Below the pieces are notes generated by a model. That model was not told the DNA's origin. It saw only the letters and a list, made by a program, of their open reading frames with translations, and made no database searches. From Cheilinus undulatus (lineage: Eukaryota > Chordata > Actinopteri > Labriformes > Labridae): 64,000 nucleotides of DNA. The position numbers were made by a program, and so were the translations under genes. Below, one piece after another: positions 11,300 to 23,258 of the stretch. Positions within the stretch are counted from its first letter, which is position 1; every line of letters begins with the position of its first letter. The stretch lies in contig NC_054875.1 of NCBI RefSeq assembly GCF_018320785.1, positions 4,085,632 to 4,149,631 of the forward strand, in the 5' to 3' direction.

Positions 11300-13335
11300 T
11301 TGCAAAAAGACACTAAATTTGCCACTTCTACTCAATTTTACTACTTTTAAGCCATTTTTTCCACTTTTTAACTGCTCCATTTGGACTGCCAACCTTTGCC
11401 ACTTTCTTTCCTTTCTTAACCCATATGTGCTGCTTTATCCCATTTCTGACACTCTGAACCAATTTTTGCAACCTAAAATTCATTGTTGCCACTTTTTGAC
11501 CGTTTTTCTCCATTTTCAACACAATTTTTGCTTCTTTTAACCCCTTTTTGCTACTTAAAATCTAGTGTTCTCACTTTTCAACTGCTTTTTATTTTACTGC
11601 TTACTCTTTTTATTTGCTGCTTTCTTTCCTTTTTTATGCCTAACCCGTTTTTAGGGCCACTTTCTAACTGCTTTTAACATTCTTTCCACTTTTTTTCAAC
11701 CCTTAACCCATATTTGCTGCTTTATCTCATTTTTGCATAATTTTTTGCAAATTAAAATCCATTATTGCTACTTTGTGACCATTTTTCTCCATCTCTCCCA
11801 CCAATTTCTGCTTCTTTTAACCCATTTTGCTCCTTAAAATCCAGTGTTTCCACTTTTTAACTGTATTTCAACATTTTACCACTCAGTTTTTCCTTTCTTA
11901 ACCTAAATTTGCTGCTTTCTTTCTTATTTATGACTATTAACCCATTTTTAGTGCCATTTTCTAACTGCTTTTAACATTTTTTTTCCACTTTTTTCCTTTC
12001 TTAACCCAAATTTGCTGCTTTATCTCATTTTTGCCCCTTTGAACCCATTTTTGCAACTTAAAAATCCATTACTGCTACTTTTTGACCATTTTTCTCCATT
12101 TCTACCACCAAGTTTGCTTCCAGTAACTCATTTTTGCTACTTAAAATCCACTGTTTTCACTTTCTAATTGTTTTTCAACATTTTACCACTATTTTCTCCA
12201 CTTTTTACCTTTCTTATCCCATGTTGATGCTTTATCCCATTTTTGCCATTATTGACACATTGTCTTGCCATTTTTAACTGGTTCTTATAATTTTTTTCAA
12301 CCCATTGTTTCATTCCTTAACCTATATCTGCTGCTTGATCCCATTTCTGACACTTTTATCCAATTTTTGCTACTTAAAAGTCATTGTTGCCGCTTTTTGA
12401 CCTCTTTTCTCCATTTCTAACACCAATTTTTGCTTCTTTTAAGCCATTTTTGCTACTCAAAATCCAGTGTTTCCACTTTTAATTGCTTTTCAACATTTTT
12501 CCTCCCATTTTTCCTTTTTTAACTCACAATTTGCTGTTTTCTTTTTTTCTGCCCCTTTGAACAGATTTTTGGCCACTTAAAATCCATTATTGCCATTTTT
12601 AACTGCTTTTCTCCATTTGAAGCACCAACTTTTGCCACTTTCTTTTCTTTCATAACCATATTTGCTGCTTGATCCCATTTCTGACACTTTGAACCAATTT
12701 TTTGCAACTTAAAATTGATTGATGCCACTTTTTGATTGCTTTTCTCAATTTTTACACATATTTTTTTTTGCTTGTTTTAACCCATTTTTGCCACCTCAAA
12801 TCTAGTGTTTCAACTTTTCAACATTTTTCCACCCATTTTTTTCTTTCTTAACCAAAATTTGCTGCTTTCTTTCTTTTATATGCCTATTTACCCATTTCAG
12901 CGCCACTTTCTAACTGCTTTTAACATTTTTTTCCTCTTTTTCCTTTCTTAAACCATATCTACTGCTTTATCTCATTTTTGCTCCTTTGACCCCATTTTTT
13001 GAAACTTAAAATCCATTGTTGCTACTTTTTGACCATTTTTCTCCATCTCTACCACCATTTTCTGCTCCTTTTAACTCATTTTTGCCACTTAGAACCCATT
13101 TTGTCCACTTTTTACCTTTTTCAACCCATTTGCTTTATCCCATTTTTGCCATTTTTAACTAATTTTTTCCTACTTGATAACCACTTGTCACAATTTTCCA
13201 CTATTTTTTTGCTTTCTCAATCCATTTTTGCTGCTATATCCCATTTTTGCACATTTTGCCTAATTTTTGCTATTCTTTAATGATTTTTCCCCACTGTTCC
13301 AGCCACTTTTAGGAATTTTTTGCCAATTTCACCTT
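11300..13335 (+). repeat. 2-kb pyrimidine-rich degenerate array with higher-order period
   Basis: The plus strand is almost entirely built from variants of 'ccatttttgccacttttt', 'tttaacccatttttgct' and 'acttaaaatccattg'. Above the short words there is a longer rhythm. The phrase 'ctttcttaacccatatttgc' followed by 'tgctttat' recurs near 11409, 11702, 11995, 12313, 12645 and 12945, spacings of about 290-330 bp. A sister phrase ending in 'tgctttcttt' alternates near 11892, 12510 and 12842. So this is a satellite-like array of six or seven diverged units of about 300 bp. The open frames in it are side effects of C/T-only codons. Confidence 0.75.
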
Positions 13336-13879
13336 TATTTTGCAATGATGAAATGAATTTTACTTTAAAGTTATTACACTTAATTCTACTTTATTCTCTG
13401 GTATGCTGATGTTTGTGTTCATCATGGCTTAGCCATGAAGTCTGACTTGACGTTCCAAAATGGTTCATATCAGCATGCCCATCTGTGTTGTTAAAATACC
13501 ACAAAATGTTACTCTGGTTCAAGCTTATCTTGAGAGGGGGAAAAACATTTTCTGCCAGAAAACTTTTCAGTGATGCTCTTTGCTCTTCTTTTGATAAAAA
13601 ATGGTGATCAGTTCTTATAAAAAGTGTTGCTATAGCGTCATCCTACCTAATCGCTTCACCAGCAGCAGCCATTGTTTTCCAGCTTGCAGTACAACTAAAC
13701 CATCCTCATAACTACTGCAAACTCATGCCAAAATGTTGTCCAGTGTTTGTAAAACAGCAGCTGTCTTGTCTTCCATCATTACACCAGTGGCAGCCATTGT
13801 TTACTGGCTTGCAGTACAACCAAACCCTGTACATAGCTAACATCTCATTCTCCTCAAAATACACTGATTGGTCCTTTAA

Positions 13880-14080
13880 CATTTTTTTTTTTTTAAGATT
13901 TATTTTTGGGCTTTTTGTGCCTTTATTGGATAGAGGAGGACAGTAGATAGACTCAGAAACAGGGAAGAGAGTGGGGAGAGACATGCGGTAAAGGGCCATG
14001 GGCCAGATTCGAACCAGGGCCGCCTGCGTACATGGTGCACGCTTTAAACCTCTCGACCATCTGTGTGCCGGTCCTATAAT
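13880..14080 (-). mobile_element. tRNA-derived SINE
   Basis: Read on the minus strand it has a tRNA-like head with a Pol III B-box word GGTTCGAATCTGG (14015-14003), an unrelated body ('catgtctctccccactctct'), and a tail 'caataaaggcacaaaaagcc' ending in an A-rich run, seen as the T-run at 13880-13894 on the plus strand. This is the structure of fish tRNA-SINEs mobilised by a LINE. Three relatives lie at 28450, 44950 and 59090. Confidence 0.75.
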
Positions 14081-14089
14081 TTTTTTTAG

Positions 14090-15790
14090 ACCTGGCATAG
14101 TTGTTTCAGATTTGAGTTTTGCTTTGAATAATCTGAGTAATCCATTGGCTTTGCAAAGTTACTCAAGTTCTTTATAATCAGACAAACTCACTTATTAATC
14201 AACAAAGGCTGCAGTTTGTTAGCTAGTTAGCATCTTGTATGCTAAAATACCACACTGGCACAGTCTCTAAGAGATCCACTGTAAAGGTTCAGTTTTTTTA
14301 AAGTACAAGAGGCTCATTCTGTTTCAAAATATTAGAGGAGAGAAATTTCACAGCCTGTCAGACATCACAGAGACTCCTGGCTGGCTTGCCTTCCTTAAAT
14401 GAAAACAAGGCGTTGATGTGTCTTTGCTATCTTTTTCTTCATTCAGATTTACACTAATATTTTCCAGGACACTAAAGCCCCATTTTCCATAATCCTGTGT
14501 TTTTTCTAAATAATTTCAGGGTGGTGAATTAATCTAGAATTGCCTCTCACACATGTACTGATTATGAATGTTTCAGATATTTACCTGCTGTGTTTACACA
14601 CCTGCTGATCCCATCTTTACATAGACACTGAAACTTTCAGGAGAGCAGTGCATGTGGGAGAGAGACTCAGACCTGCTTTATTCCAGAAAAGAGTTGGTTC
14701 TGTAAGCGTCCAGCTTCCAGCAGAGCAGACATCTGTTGATGCATAAATCCCCGCCACACAAAAACACACGACTGACAGGCCATGAGGAGGGCAGTGATCC
14801 AGGCCATACTGTGAAGCTTTTCATGTCACCATCAGTGCCACATGTCTCTGTGACCTCTGTTGACTCCAGCACGGTGGGCTGCAGACACAGATCTGAGTAC
14901 GCCGCATGACTGCCATTAAAGTACACGGAGCAACGCTGCAGCCGCCTTGTTTGGCTGCACAGCACTCATTAACAGCATCAGTAACAGCAGCAAAGTGTTA
15001 AAGAGAGAGGCTACATAGATACTGCTCTTTTCAAGTCTGATTTAATCCTTTTAAACTTTATAATTCAATCTCTACAAGATTCCTGATATTCTAACTTTCT
15101 TTCTGAGTGAAAGGCGAGTTCATTTGTTGGGTATCTTTGATGAACATGGCTATGAAAGGTGCTATACATGAACTCTTTTCAGAATCAAAAGAACAAAAGA
15201 AAGAGAAAATACATCTTTAAAAGGTGATGGTTTAGTATTTCCGCCTGTGTGATAAGATCGATTAGATGGTGTTTGTTCAGTACTGAGATGAAGGATGTGG
15301 TTAGCTGTCAGTGCCTTAATGTGGCAGTCCTTTTTTTCTGTGCTGATGCAAAGCTCTAGTCATTACTTTTAGGAAACCATTTTGTTATTTCACGTGCATG
15401 TGTTTGTCACTTTGTAGTAACTTTAGTCAACTTTTAAATGTGCACACAATTTTCTGAGATAACAAGATAAGTACGCTGAGAAAAAACAACCACTTGTTTA
15501 CTTGTTATGGGACAAAGGTGACATTTCTGATCAACTGGGCCATCCTCAAAAAAACATCCGGATATTTACATTTATTGAGCAAATTTTTACGCTAACAACC
15601 ATTTCAGATTGGCTGCGCGGTCGCTGCATAACAGCTTGATTTTCATTTTACCGTGCACGTCAGCAAGTCAGGGTTTTAGGACTGCCTGCAGAAGCATTGC
15701 ATCTCACGTCTGTATCGGATTGGGTGTGTGTTTGCTGCGTGACTGCTGCAGCATAAGTCCACTTCAGCTTGTGCCATCACATGCCATGCC
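14090..15790. other. unassigned intergenic sequence
   Basis: No gene model or bounded repeat is visible. The short open frames around 14680-14965 and 15609-15954 contain no recognisable domain and lack convincing splice context. Confidence 0.5.
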
Positions 15791-15792
15791 AG

Positions 15793-16901
15793 GCACGTAC
15801 CAGTGTTAAAGGGATACTTCATCATTTTGGCAAATTCGTCCATTGCCATAATTCCTATAGTCTTAGTAATAGGTTCATTACCTTCAGTTGTTGGTGCAAG
15901 CTATTTTTAGATTGCCGCTGCCGAGTTTGGACCTGCTGTGCCAACTCAATGTAACTAGACGGTATTCTGGCTTTCCCTCATCAAACTCATCAAATACACA
16001 ATCCAACAACTCCAAAACGCTCTCATGGACAAGTTGTGACCTGCACATTCACCACGCTATGAAATAATCATGGAACATTACGAGATGGAGATGTTTTAAA
16101 GTGAAATGCAAAGCCGGAACTACACTCCAGACATGGCTGCTGCACTGTGTCACTCCGCCCAGTGGTTTACTCAAGAAATAGTTCCAAGTATCTGCTTTAT
16201 GCGTTGTAATGTTACATAATTATACGTTATTATTTCATAGCGTGGTGAATGTGCAGGTCACAACTTGTCCACGAGAGCGTTTTGGAGTTGTTGGATTGTG
16301 TATTTGATGAGTTTGATGAGGGAAAACCGGAATACCATCTGCTTACCATCTGAATTTTCCAAAATGTTGAAGTATCCCTTTAATTTTGGCAGCTATTTTT
16401 AATTTTAGTCTTAGTTTTAGTCTTTAAATTAAATGCAGTTTAGTTTTAGTCTAGTTCTAGTCAACTCAAAACTCAAAAACATTTTAGTCTGATTTTAGTC
16501 CATAAAAAGTCTTCACATTTTAGTCTTTACTTTTAGTCCCAGCATTTATTCTCTTGCCTAAATCCTGTACCAAATCAATGTAATGGGTTTTATGTGCTCT
16601 GCCAAACCTGGGGTCCCTGCTTTCTACAGCTGAGAGGCAGAATAGATACAGATTCCTTTTTTTTTTGATAAATTTACCAACAGTGGAGAAATATCACGGA
16701 CTCTGAATGTCCGCTGAAAACTACATTACATTTTAATCTAGTTTTAGTCATCTTGATGAAACTAAACTTTTTTTTTTTTTTGTTTTAGTCATCACAGATC
16801 TATTTTTGTTAGTCTTAGTCTAGTTTTTGTCATGAAAAAAAGACTGTCAACGAATATTTTTAGTCATAGCTTTTGTGGACGAAATTAACACTAGCATGTA
16901 C
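15793..16901. mobile_element. hAT-type element, split by a nested MITE
   Basis: The outer element runs from 15801 to 16893. Its ends are CAGTGTTAATTTT (once the nested insert at 15810-16379 and one TTAA copy are disregarded) and, on the other strand, TAGTGTTAATTTCGTCC. The flanking octamers are gcacgtac (15793-15800) and gcatgtac (16894-16901), seven of eight identical, fitting a hAT target duplication with one mutation. The interior right of the insert is a run of 'ttttagtcttagttttagtc' words, non-coding and similar in texture to the element at 1989-2543. Confidence 0.75.
15806..16383. mobile_element. TTAA-target (piggyBac-like) foldback MITE
   Basis: Element 15810-16379 (570 bp) is flanked by TTAA on both sides (15806-15809 and 16380-16383). 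Its tips are inverted: AGGGATACTTCA at the left and TGAAGTATCCCT at the right. A much longer inner inverted repeat of about 105 bp pairs 15961-16068 with 16226-16335 with few mismatches, so one strand could fold into a long hairpin. It carries no transposase. It landed in the TTAA that lies inside the terminal repeat of the surrounding hAT-type element, nine bases from that element's tip. Confidence 0.85.
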
Positions 16902-16927
16902 GGTATTAGCTGTGCCTTCTGACAGTG

Positions 16928-17450
16928 TTTACCCTTTAAGCGACAAAGTCACAAAATTGTGACAAGCAACATTGCTGAATTAAACAGGCTCCAGATGCAA
17001 ATATGGTGCCTAATGTTGTTACTACTTTACACCAGGAGATGGCGGACATGAGTAACTTCAATCCCAGAAGTATTTGTGGGTGTGTTTCTATTCAAAGTTT
17101 TGGAGTTTATGGAGTTTGAAAGACGCACCCTCGCTCGATGAGAAAAACACCGCAAATATTGATGGAGATTGGGAATCAAAAACACAGCAGAGGAACAGAC
17201 GTGGTAGAAGCATAGGGTAGAAGCCATGGGAGAAAATGCACAGCCAATGGCGGTGGAGGCCGCCTGGTGACCTCAGGATATGCAAATTAGATGAGTGAAT
17301 TTACTCCCATCACAAACTTTGGGTCATACTGAGGATTTTTCTCATTTACAGTATGCCTTTATCTCTAATCACTTTCAAGCTACAGCCTTTTGAAATCTTG
17401 ATATCAAAATTGAATATTTCTTGAAAAAACTCTGGCGCCCAAAGGGTTAA
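16928..17450. mobile_element. probable TTAA-type MITE
   Basis: The ends 'accctttaagcgac' (from 16931) and 'ggcgcccaaagggttaac' (to about 17450) form an imperfect inverted pair; outside them sit TTTA on the left and TTAA on the right, possibly a decayed TTAA duplication. The interior is non-coding; the open frames at 17027-17285 on the minus strand show no domain. Boundaries are less certain than for the other MITEs. Confidence 0.45.
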
Positions 17451-17454
17451 CTTT

Positions 17455-19720
17455 ATCTAAAACTAAGACTTAAAATGTTCATAAAAAGACTGAAAAGAGA
17501 CTAAAATGTGGACTGTGCTGGACTGTTGGACAGAGTTTGAGATAAGGGTTTCCTTTAAAGACATAAACAAGGCAAACTAGTACCAAATAAACCAGCTTTT
17601 ACTGAGCTGAGACACATACTCAAGGTTTCTGAAAAGGTAGGAATTCCCATCACATCAAGTACCATAAATAACCTCGAAATTCCACATACTTCACCTATGC
17701 TATGTTTGAAGTATGCAGCATTTTTGCTCTGATTTTCTTCGCTCTCGCCCAAAGATCACAGAAGATCTACAAGTTCACATGGGAAAAGTATGAAAACAAC
17801 ATTATTTCTGGGTTTGATTCGCTGTTAACTTCATTATTTCTCTATGATATTTTTGCTTTTGCCACGGGTGAGTCATTAGGAAGTCAAAAGGTCTATGTTT
17901 CTACAAGGATTTGCAGTTTATTATGAAATCCTACGGATTTCATACCTTAAGTTAACTTCTTTTTGTCAGTGGCGCCATAGAAGATCTGTGGCACACTGAC
18001 CAAACCGGTGACCTGTAGCTTGTGCCACAAGTTTGGATGTAATATTGATATAGTGATATTTTACTGTTGGGAGTCTTTGGGTTGTGCTGTAACTTGAAGG
18101 TAAAAGCTTGGCATGTTTTTCCATATGTTTGGATCAATCTGCTCTGCGTGGACTGACACGGTTTTGGCTGCAGCTGGTGGAGAAAATAGACCTGGCGCTT
18201 CTGAGCTGCCCCAGAGATGGACTGGAGCACATGCAGTGGAAATGCAGATTGAATAAAAAAGGAGAGATTTCCTCAACAGCAGCGCTGGACTGGTAGAAGA
18301 ATTTGGCCCTGGCATTTTTTGTGCAAACCGGCCTTTTATTCCTGGTTGAAAAAAAAATTATTCCCCAAAATTATTATGAAGTTTAAAAATGCCACAGATG
18401 GATAAAGTGATGTTATTCCCTCTGTTTTCACTGATTCTTTTGTTGTCAGAGTTGGATGTGGTGCACAGAGTATCCTTACTTAAGTAGATATACATTAAAA
18501 GTAAGATATTCTAACAAAACAACATCCAAAGACAAAATCATACTGGCCCAAAAGTGCATCAGCCCACCGGGAAAATGCCCTGTATGCTAGATTATCAGTC
18601 CAGCCCTGCTCAACAGTGTGCTTTGTGAGCAGATTACTGCACTGATTGAGTGTGTTGAATTCAGGGGTAAAGCCACACTTTTTGCTCACTAGATTATCAC
18701 AACTCATGCCAGTTGAGAGAGTGACCTTTAATGTGATTGATTGCAGCTGCACTTGTCTTTTAGGGTCCCCCCCTTCCAAGATTCACATGAAAAATATTTG
18801 TTCATTGCATCTATTTTTTATATGCGTCATTGCTAAAACTCTAAGAAAACAGGTATGCACACGCTCTTCTAATCAAGAGACCTTTGTATAACCTATGCTG
18901 ACGGTTTAATCATGGGTTTAGCTTACATGTGCAAAACTAATTTTGCACATTTGCACAAACAGCCTTGAGTAGGCAAAACCTTGTTACCCCCATGAGACTT
19001 TTGGTGTCCCCCCTGAGGGATCCTGGACCCCAGGATGGGAACTAGGATTGGATCCATTAGTCGTCTGCACCAGAATTAGGTGTAGATTGTACTAAATATT
19101 TACATTATTTATCAGTTCATGCCCACAACCCAGGTCAAACGCTCGGTCTGAACTGTAACACAGCCACCCACCAATAGTTGTCACTGTAGATGCTTTAAAT
19201 GAAGATCACTACCACAGTGCTTTTTAATCCGATATAAACAACTGCAAACTGCTTTAGCAGCAACAGCACTTTGTAGGAACACAGCAGTTTATCCCTATTT
19301 TAATCTGGAAGATGTGGATAATATTGTTTTTAGGCTGTACCTGGTTATATTCCCAAATAATCGAATGACTGAGTGTCAGTATCCAGCTCAGGAATGTGGA
19401 TGTTAACCTGCAAAAAGAACTGCAAGTCTCTAATTGCTAACTTTGGCCACATTTTGTAAACCAACATTGCACCATAAAGGTATGAAGTTGATTTACTGTT
19501 GCAGTGCGATTAATAATTATTATTATGATTTTCGAACATTTTCAATGAAGTAGATGCCATTTCTGTATTCTAGTGCATTTTAACACCATATTAGCACAAG
19601 ATAATCCAGACTGGTTCTGTAAGATACAGTTCTGGCTCAATAAAGATCAAAAAAGGGCCCAACATAAAAGTCATTGCAACAGTAATGTTTCATAGTATTT
19701 CTTGGTCCTAATGGTCTTCT
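17455..19720. other. unassigned sequence upstream of the minisatellite
   Basis: No exon or bounded repeat is recognised. A short 'cctgagggatcctggacccc' block near 19010 resembles one at about 42850-42880 and may be a hAT end fragment. Confidence 0.45.
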
Positions 19721-19723
19721 GGA

Positions 19724-20302
19724 GTTTAGTGTGTTTTTCCATCCAAGAGAGCAGTTGTGTTTTGCCAAACAGGAGGGCACTTAAGCACGCGTTTTTACCA
19801 CCCAAGAGGGCAGTTTAGTGTGTTTTGCCAATGAGGAGGGTACTTAAACATGCCTTTTTGCCACCCAAGTGGGCAGTTAATCATGTTTTAACCAGCCAAG
19901 GGGGCAGTTTAGTGTGTTTTTTCCACCTAAGAGAGCAGTTTAGTGTGTTTTGCCAGCCAGGAGGGCACTTTAGCATGTGTTTTGGCTCCAAAGAGAGCAC
20001 TTTAGCACGTGTTTTGGCTCCCAAGAGGGCACTTTAGCATGTGTTTTGGCACCAAAGAGGGCACTTTAGCACGTGTTTTGGCTCCAAAGAGGGCAGTTTA
20101 GTGTGTTTTTTGGCTCCCGAGAGGGCACTTTAGCACGTGTTTTGGCTCCCGAGAGGGCACTTTAGCATGTGTTTCGGCTCCCAAGAGGGCACTTTAACAT
20201 GTTTTGGCTCCCAAGAGGGTACTTTAGCATGTGTTTTAGCTCCCAAGAGGGCACTTTAGCATGTGTTTTGGCTCCCAAGAGGGCACTTTAGCGTATGTTT
20301 TT
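19724..20302 (+). repeat. 32-bp minisatellite, some units with CACGTG
   Basis: About 18 head-to-tail units with a modal period of 32 bp, best conserved from 19950 to 20300. A unit contains 'gggcactttagca', then 'cgtgttttggctcccaagag'. Left-hand units are more diverged ('agtttagtgtgttttgcc'). Three units, near 20010, 20070 and 20137, carry the E-box CACGTG; others have CATGTG at the same place. The array ends about 130 bp before the GC-richer block proposed as the gpr173 first-exon region. There are no spacers between units, so it is not a CRISPR array. Confidence 0.85.
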
Positions 20303-20429
20303 AACAATTGGGCCGGGGGGGGGGTCTCTGCCCCCAGTGCACACCACTGTGAAAATGCATTGGCTAAATGTTGTCTATATTACCACATGATCTTCTTAAA
20401 GCTATATGTAAAACATTTTATACACTGGG

Positions 20430-21401
20430 GGCTCCCTGGTGTCAGAGGTGGGTACAGGATGCAGCCCACAGAAATCCTGGGAGCGCCCCTGTCCCCGGAC
20501 CATTCAGACGGGATTAAAATCAGTGCCGTTAACAGCAGCAGTAGCCTCTCCTTACGCCTGGATACTGCGCTCATTCCTGAAACCAGCCCAGCTCTAACAG
20601 CCCAGTAAAGCAGCTCATCCACCTGGCAGCGACAGCGGAGGAACACCGATCTTATTCCGGATATTTCCACCCTCCGTGTTCCTCCTCCTAGCGGCTCTCT
20701 GCTGGTGAGATGCCCGGCTGGACGCTGACGGGCTGCGGGACAGAATGAGGATCGGCCTCGGTGTCATCCCGCAGCCCCAGCCCGCCTCTCCGGGACTTCC
20801 TGGCCTTCACAAACAGTCCTGTTTCGTACCAGAGGACCTGGGTGGGAATGTCTCATAATGCTAAAGGATTTAAAGGCGATCACAGATGAGGGTTTCCTTG
20901 GATTGACTGGAACAATGCGAAAGGAAGTGCGGCGGAGGATCGAGCAGGAGATGCTCCACAGGGCGTCTGCTGGAGTCTGTCAGCCGCAGGGAATCATGAA
21001 TTTTCAAATGCTGGAGTAGGATGTTATAATATTAAAACTGGAGCTGACACTGTTTAAGATAACGAGCATCTGAATGGTGATGAAGCCACATATCGTGCTG
21101 TCACCGGGACTGGGGATTTACTGGAGCTTCTGTGGAAAACACGGAGACATGACATGCACAAGAAAGAAGAGGAAACGCAGCTTTAGCTTCTTTAAAACCT
21201 GTCTTTTCTAAAAGGAGTCCGCAACAGGCTTCAGAGCCAGCTTCCACACAGACTGGGAGCACTGACACTGCTGCATTTCTTATTTATTTGTCTCCTGCTT
21301 GTCATTTTTAGCTGTAACAGCCAGGTGGATCGCTGTATTTCATGTAGACTGCAACAGACGGCCTGCCTGCCATAGTGTGGAGGACAAGCAGCCCACAGCA
21401 G
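20430..21401 (+). promoter_or_regulatory. gpr173: candidate gpr173 promoter and non-coding first exon
   Basis: This block is clearly richer in G, C and CpG than its surroundings, especially 20450-20830 and 20880-21260, and holds no convincing reading frame. Two good donor sites lie in it: 'ctgctg|gtgaga' at 20702/20703 and 'cacagcag|gtaagc' at 21401/21402. Either could splice to the acceptor at 30305 that precedes the gpr173 coding exon, giving an 8.9-9.6 kb leader intron. SREB-family receptors often have the coding frame in one exon behind non-coding leader exons, which fits. No TATA box was noticed. Transcript data would be needed to fix the start site. Confidence 0.4.
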
Positions 21402-22067
21402 GTAAGCAGCACAACATGACTACCATTTTGTTTTGCCCACAGGTCCCTGATCTGCAAAATGTCATGCAGCTTGCCTCTGCATCCCTGCATGCCATTTATT
21501 TGAGTGCTTTCTGCCTTCTCTGGCTGCCTCCTGCAGGCCCAGACTGCCCCAGCTCTCTGGGACTGGTGTCTTTTGTCTGCCTCAGCCTCTGCTGAGTGAT
21601 CAGCTAATGCAGAGCAAATCCTAACAGCACATGCATGCAGTGACGCTGTGTTGTGTTGATGATAAATAATAGAGGATTTCCCCCAGCTGTAGGGCCTCTG
21701 CCCTGGGACAGCCAAGTGATTTAATATGATTTGGTGTAATGTGCCCCTAAGAGAGCAGAGCGCCACCTCCTGAAGCCTCTGTGGTTTATGATTTTACACT
21801 GGACTGCAGCTAGGGCTGGGCAATATGGACCAAAAATCATTACCAGATATTGTTTGCAGAATGGAGCCAAAATGCTTGTCCTGCCCCAGCCTGGACAGCA
21901 AAAAGGAAGTATGCCAACCACTAGATAGCAGTGCTTAATTTCCCTGTGGTGTAGTGCACATTTTGTACACGGAAAGTTTAGAAATATTACTTAAAAAGGC
22001 TAACGCTAGCAAACAGTGGTGTTCTAGTTTAAACTGTTACCTTGTTCACTGGTGACTTTCACCTGAA

Positions 22068-22558
22068 TTAAGGCCCATTTATGCTCAACGTTAAATACGA
22101 ATCCGGATACAGACGGAGCCTTCTGTCCGTGCTCCACGTTCATTTCGTCCGTATTTCTGCACGTTTCCATAAAGCTTATGGATACAGGCCAAACGGAAAC
22201 TGTGGGGGCAGTGTTGCTGTCACTACCCGATATGTAGCTCTAGAGAGACACGAAGAAGAAATAACAATGGCGGAACTTTTTGAGCAAAAGTTGTGTGAGC
22301 TGGTTAGAAACGCTGCCTCCGTTTTTGTCTTTTATGCAAGAGATGCATTATCAATACCTCCTCCACAGTGGCCATGTTTGTTTTTGAGTTTGTTGTTGTC
22401 ATAAACTTTTGACTCTGGGCTGCCCCTCTTGGTGGATGTATTGGTTAACATCCATGCCAATGTAAAGGACGCATGGAAGTATGTGAGCAGTGACGGTAAC
22501 ATCGTTTGAAAAGGACGTATACATTTTCGTACATAAAGGGAGTATAAATGGGCCTTAA
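22068..22558. mobile_element. MITE with GGCCCATTTAT ends, probably PIF/Harbinger-derived
   Basis: Element 22072-22554 (483 bp) has inverted ends GGCCCATTTATGCTC and, on the other strand, GGCCCATTTATACTC. TTAA stands on both sides (22068-22071 and 22555-22558), although with a palindromic target a shorter TAA/TTA duplication cannot be excluded. It contains a short frame from 22267, MAELFEQKLCELVRNA, resembling the start of the Myb/MADF-like accessory protein of Harbinger transposons; the frame then decays. Superfamily assignment is therefore tentative. Confidence 0.65.
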
Positions 22559-23258
22559 GATGTTAAAATGGGCATGTTTTCACATTTTTTATGAAAAACG
22601 AAACAAAGAAGTATTCCCTTGGACAGCTACTTAGGCATTAGCATGCTTTAAAATTGCTGCTGTGCACAGAAACCGCCATTTTCACCCCAACCTTTGCAAG
22701 ATCTCTCCATGACTCACTTTAATGAACAGAGTCACTGACGTGTGTGTTAAATATGGTGATTCTGTTATACCACTTTGGCTCCAATTACAACTTAAACATG
22801 CACGTTATCTTTGAATAATATGTAAACTAGCCTATTGTCAACATTTTTGCAGTAAACCAGAGTGGCTTCAGAGTAGTCAAATGTCTGCAGGTGATGGATT
22901 CCTGCATTTTTTTTCTGTAAAGACAAAAAAAAACATTGCCACTACACTAGAATGGTGCACTTGATATGATACTATTAAGAATAAAATCATATTGAAACCA
23001 GTTTGATACCACAGCAACAAAAATAGAGTCTTGGACAAGCTATATTGGGCAAAAAAGCATTTAAACTATAGGAAAAGAGACTCAACTAAAGGAAATAAAA
23101 TGCATTTAAGTCTTACTGTCTCTACATTGTAGAAAATATTGGCAAAATTTGCTTACACTGAGGTTTAAAAATGTTCCATCCTCTTCAATAATATACATTT
23201 CAAATGGTCAAAATTCCACTATTTAAATGCCCAGGGGCTTGGAAAAGAGCTGAAAACC

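Noticed and set aside
11319..13280. Several open frames rich in Leu, Phe, His and Pro (e.g. 11319-11540, 12999-13280)
   Set aside because: They come from the C/T-only repeat array and occur in several phases; no domain, and similar frames appear in every such array (8823-9208, 56675-57389).
14678..14965. 95-codon minus-strand frame in a GC-richer stretch
   Set aside because: No recognisable motif, no paired splice signals, and no second supporting exon.
19724..20302. CRISPR-like direct repeats
   Set aside because: The units are contiguous without unique spacers, vary between copies, and the genome is vertebrate; it is a minisatellite.
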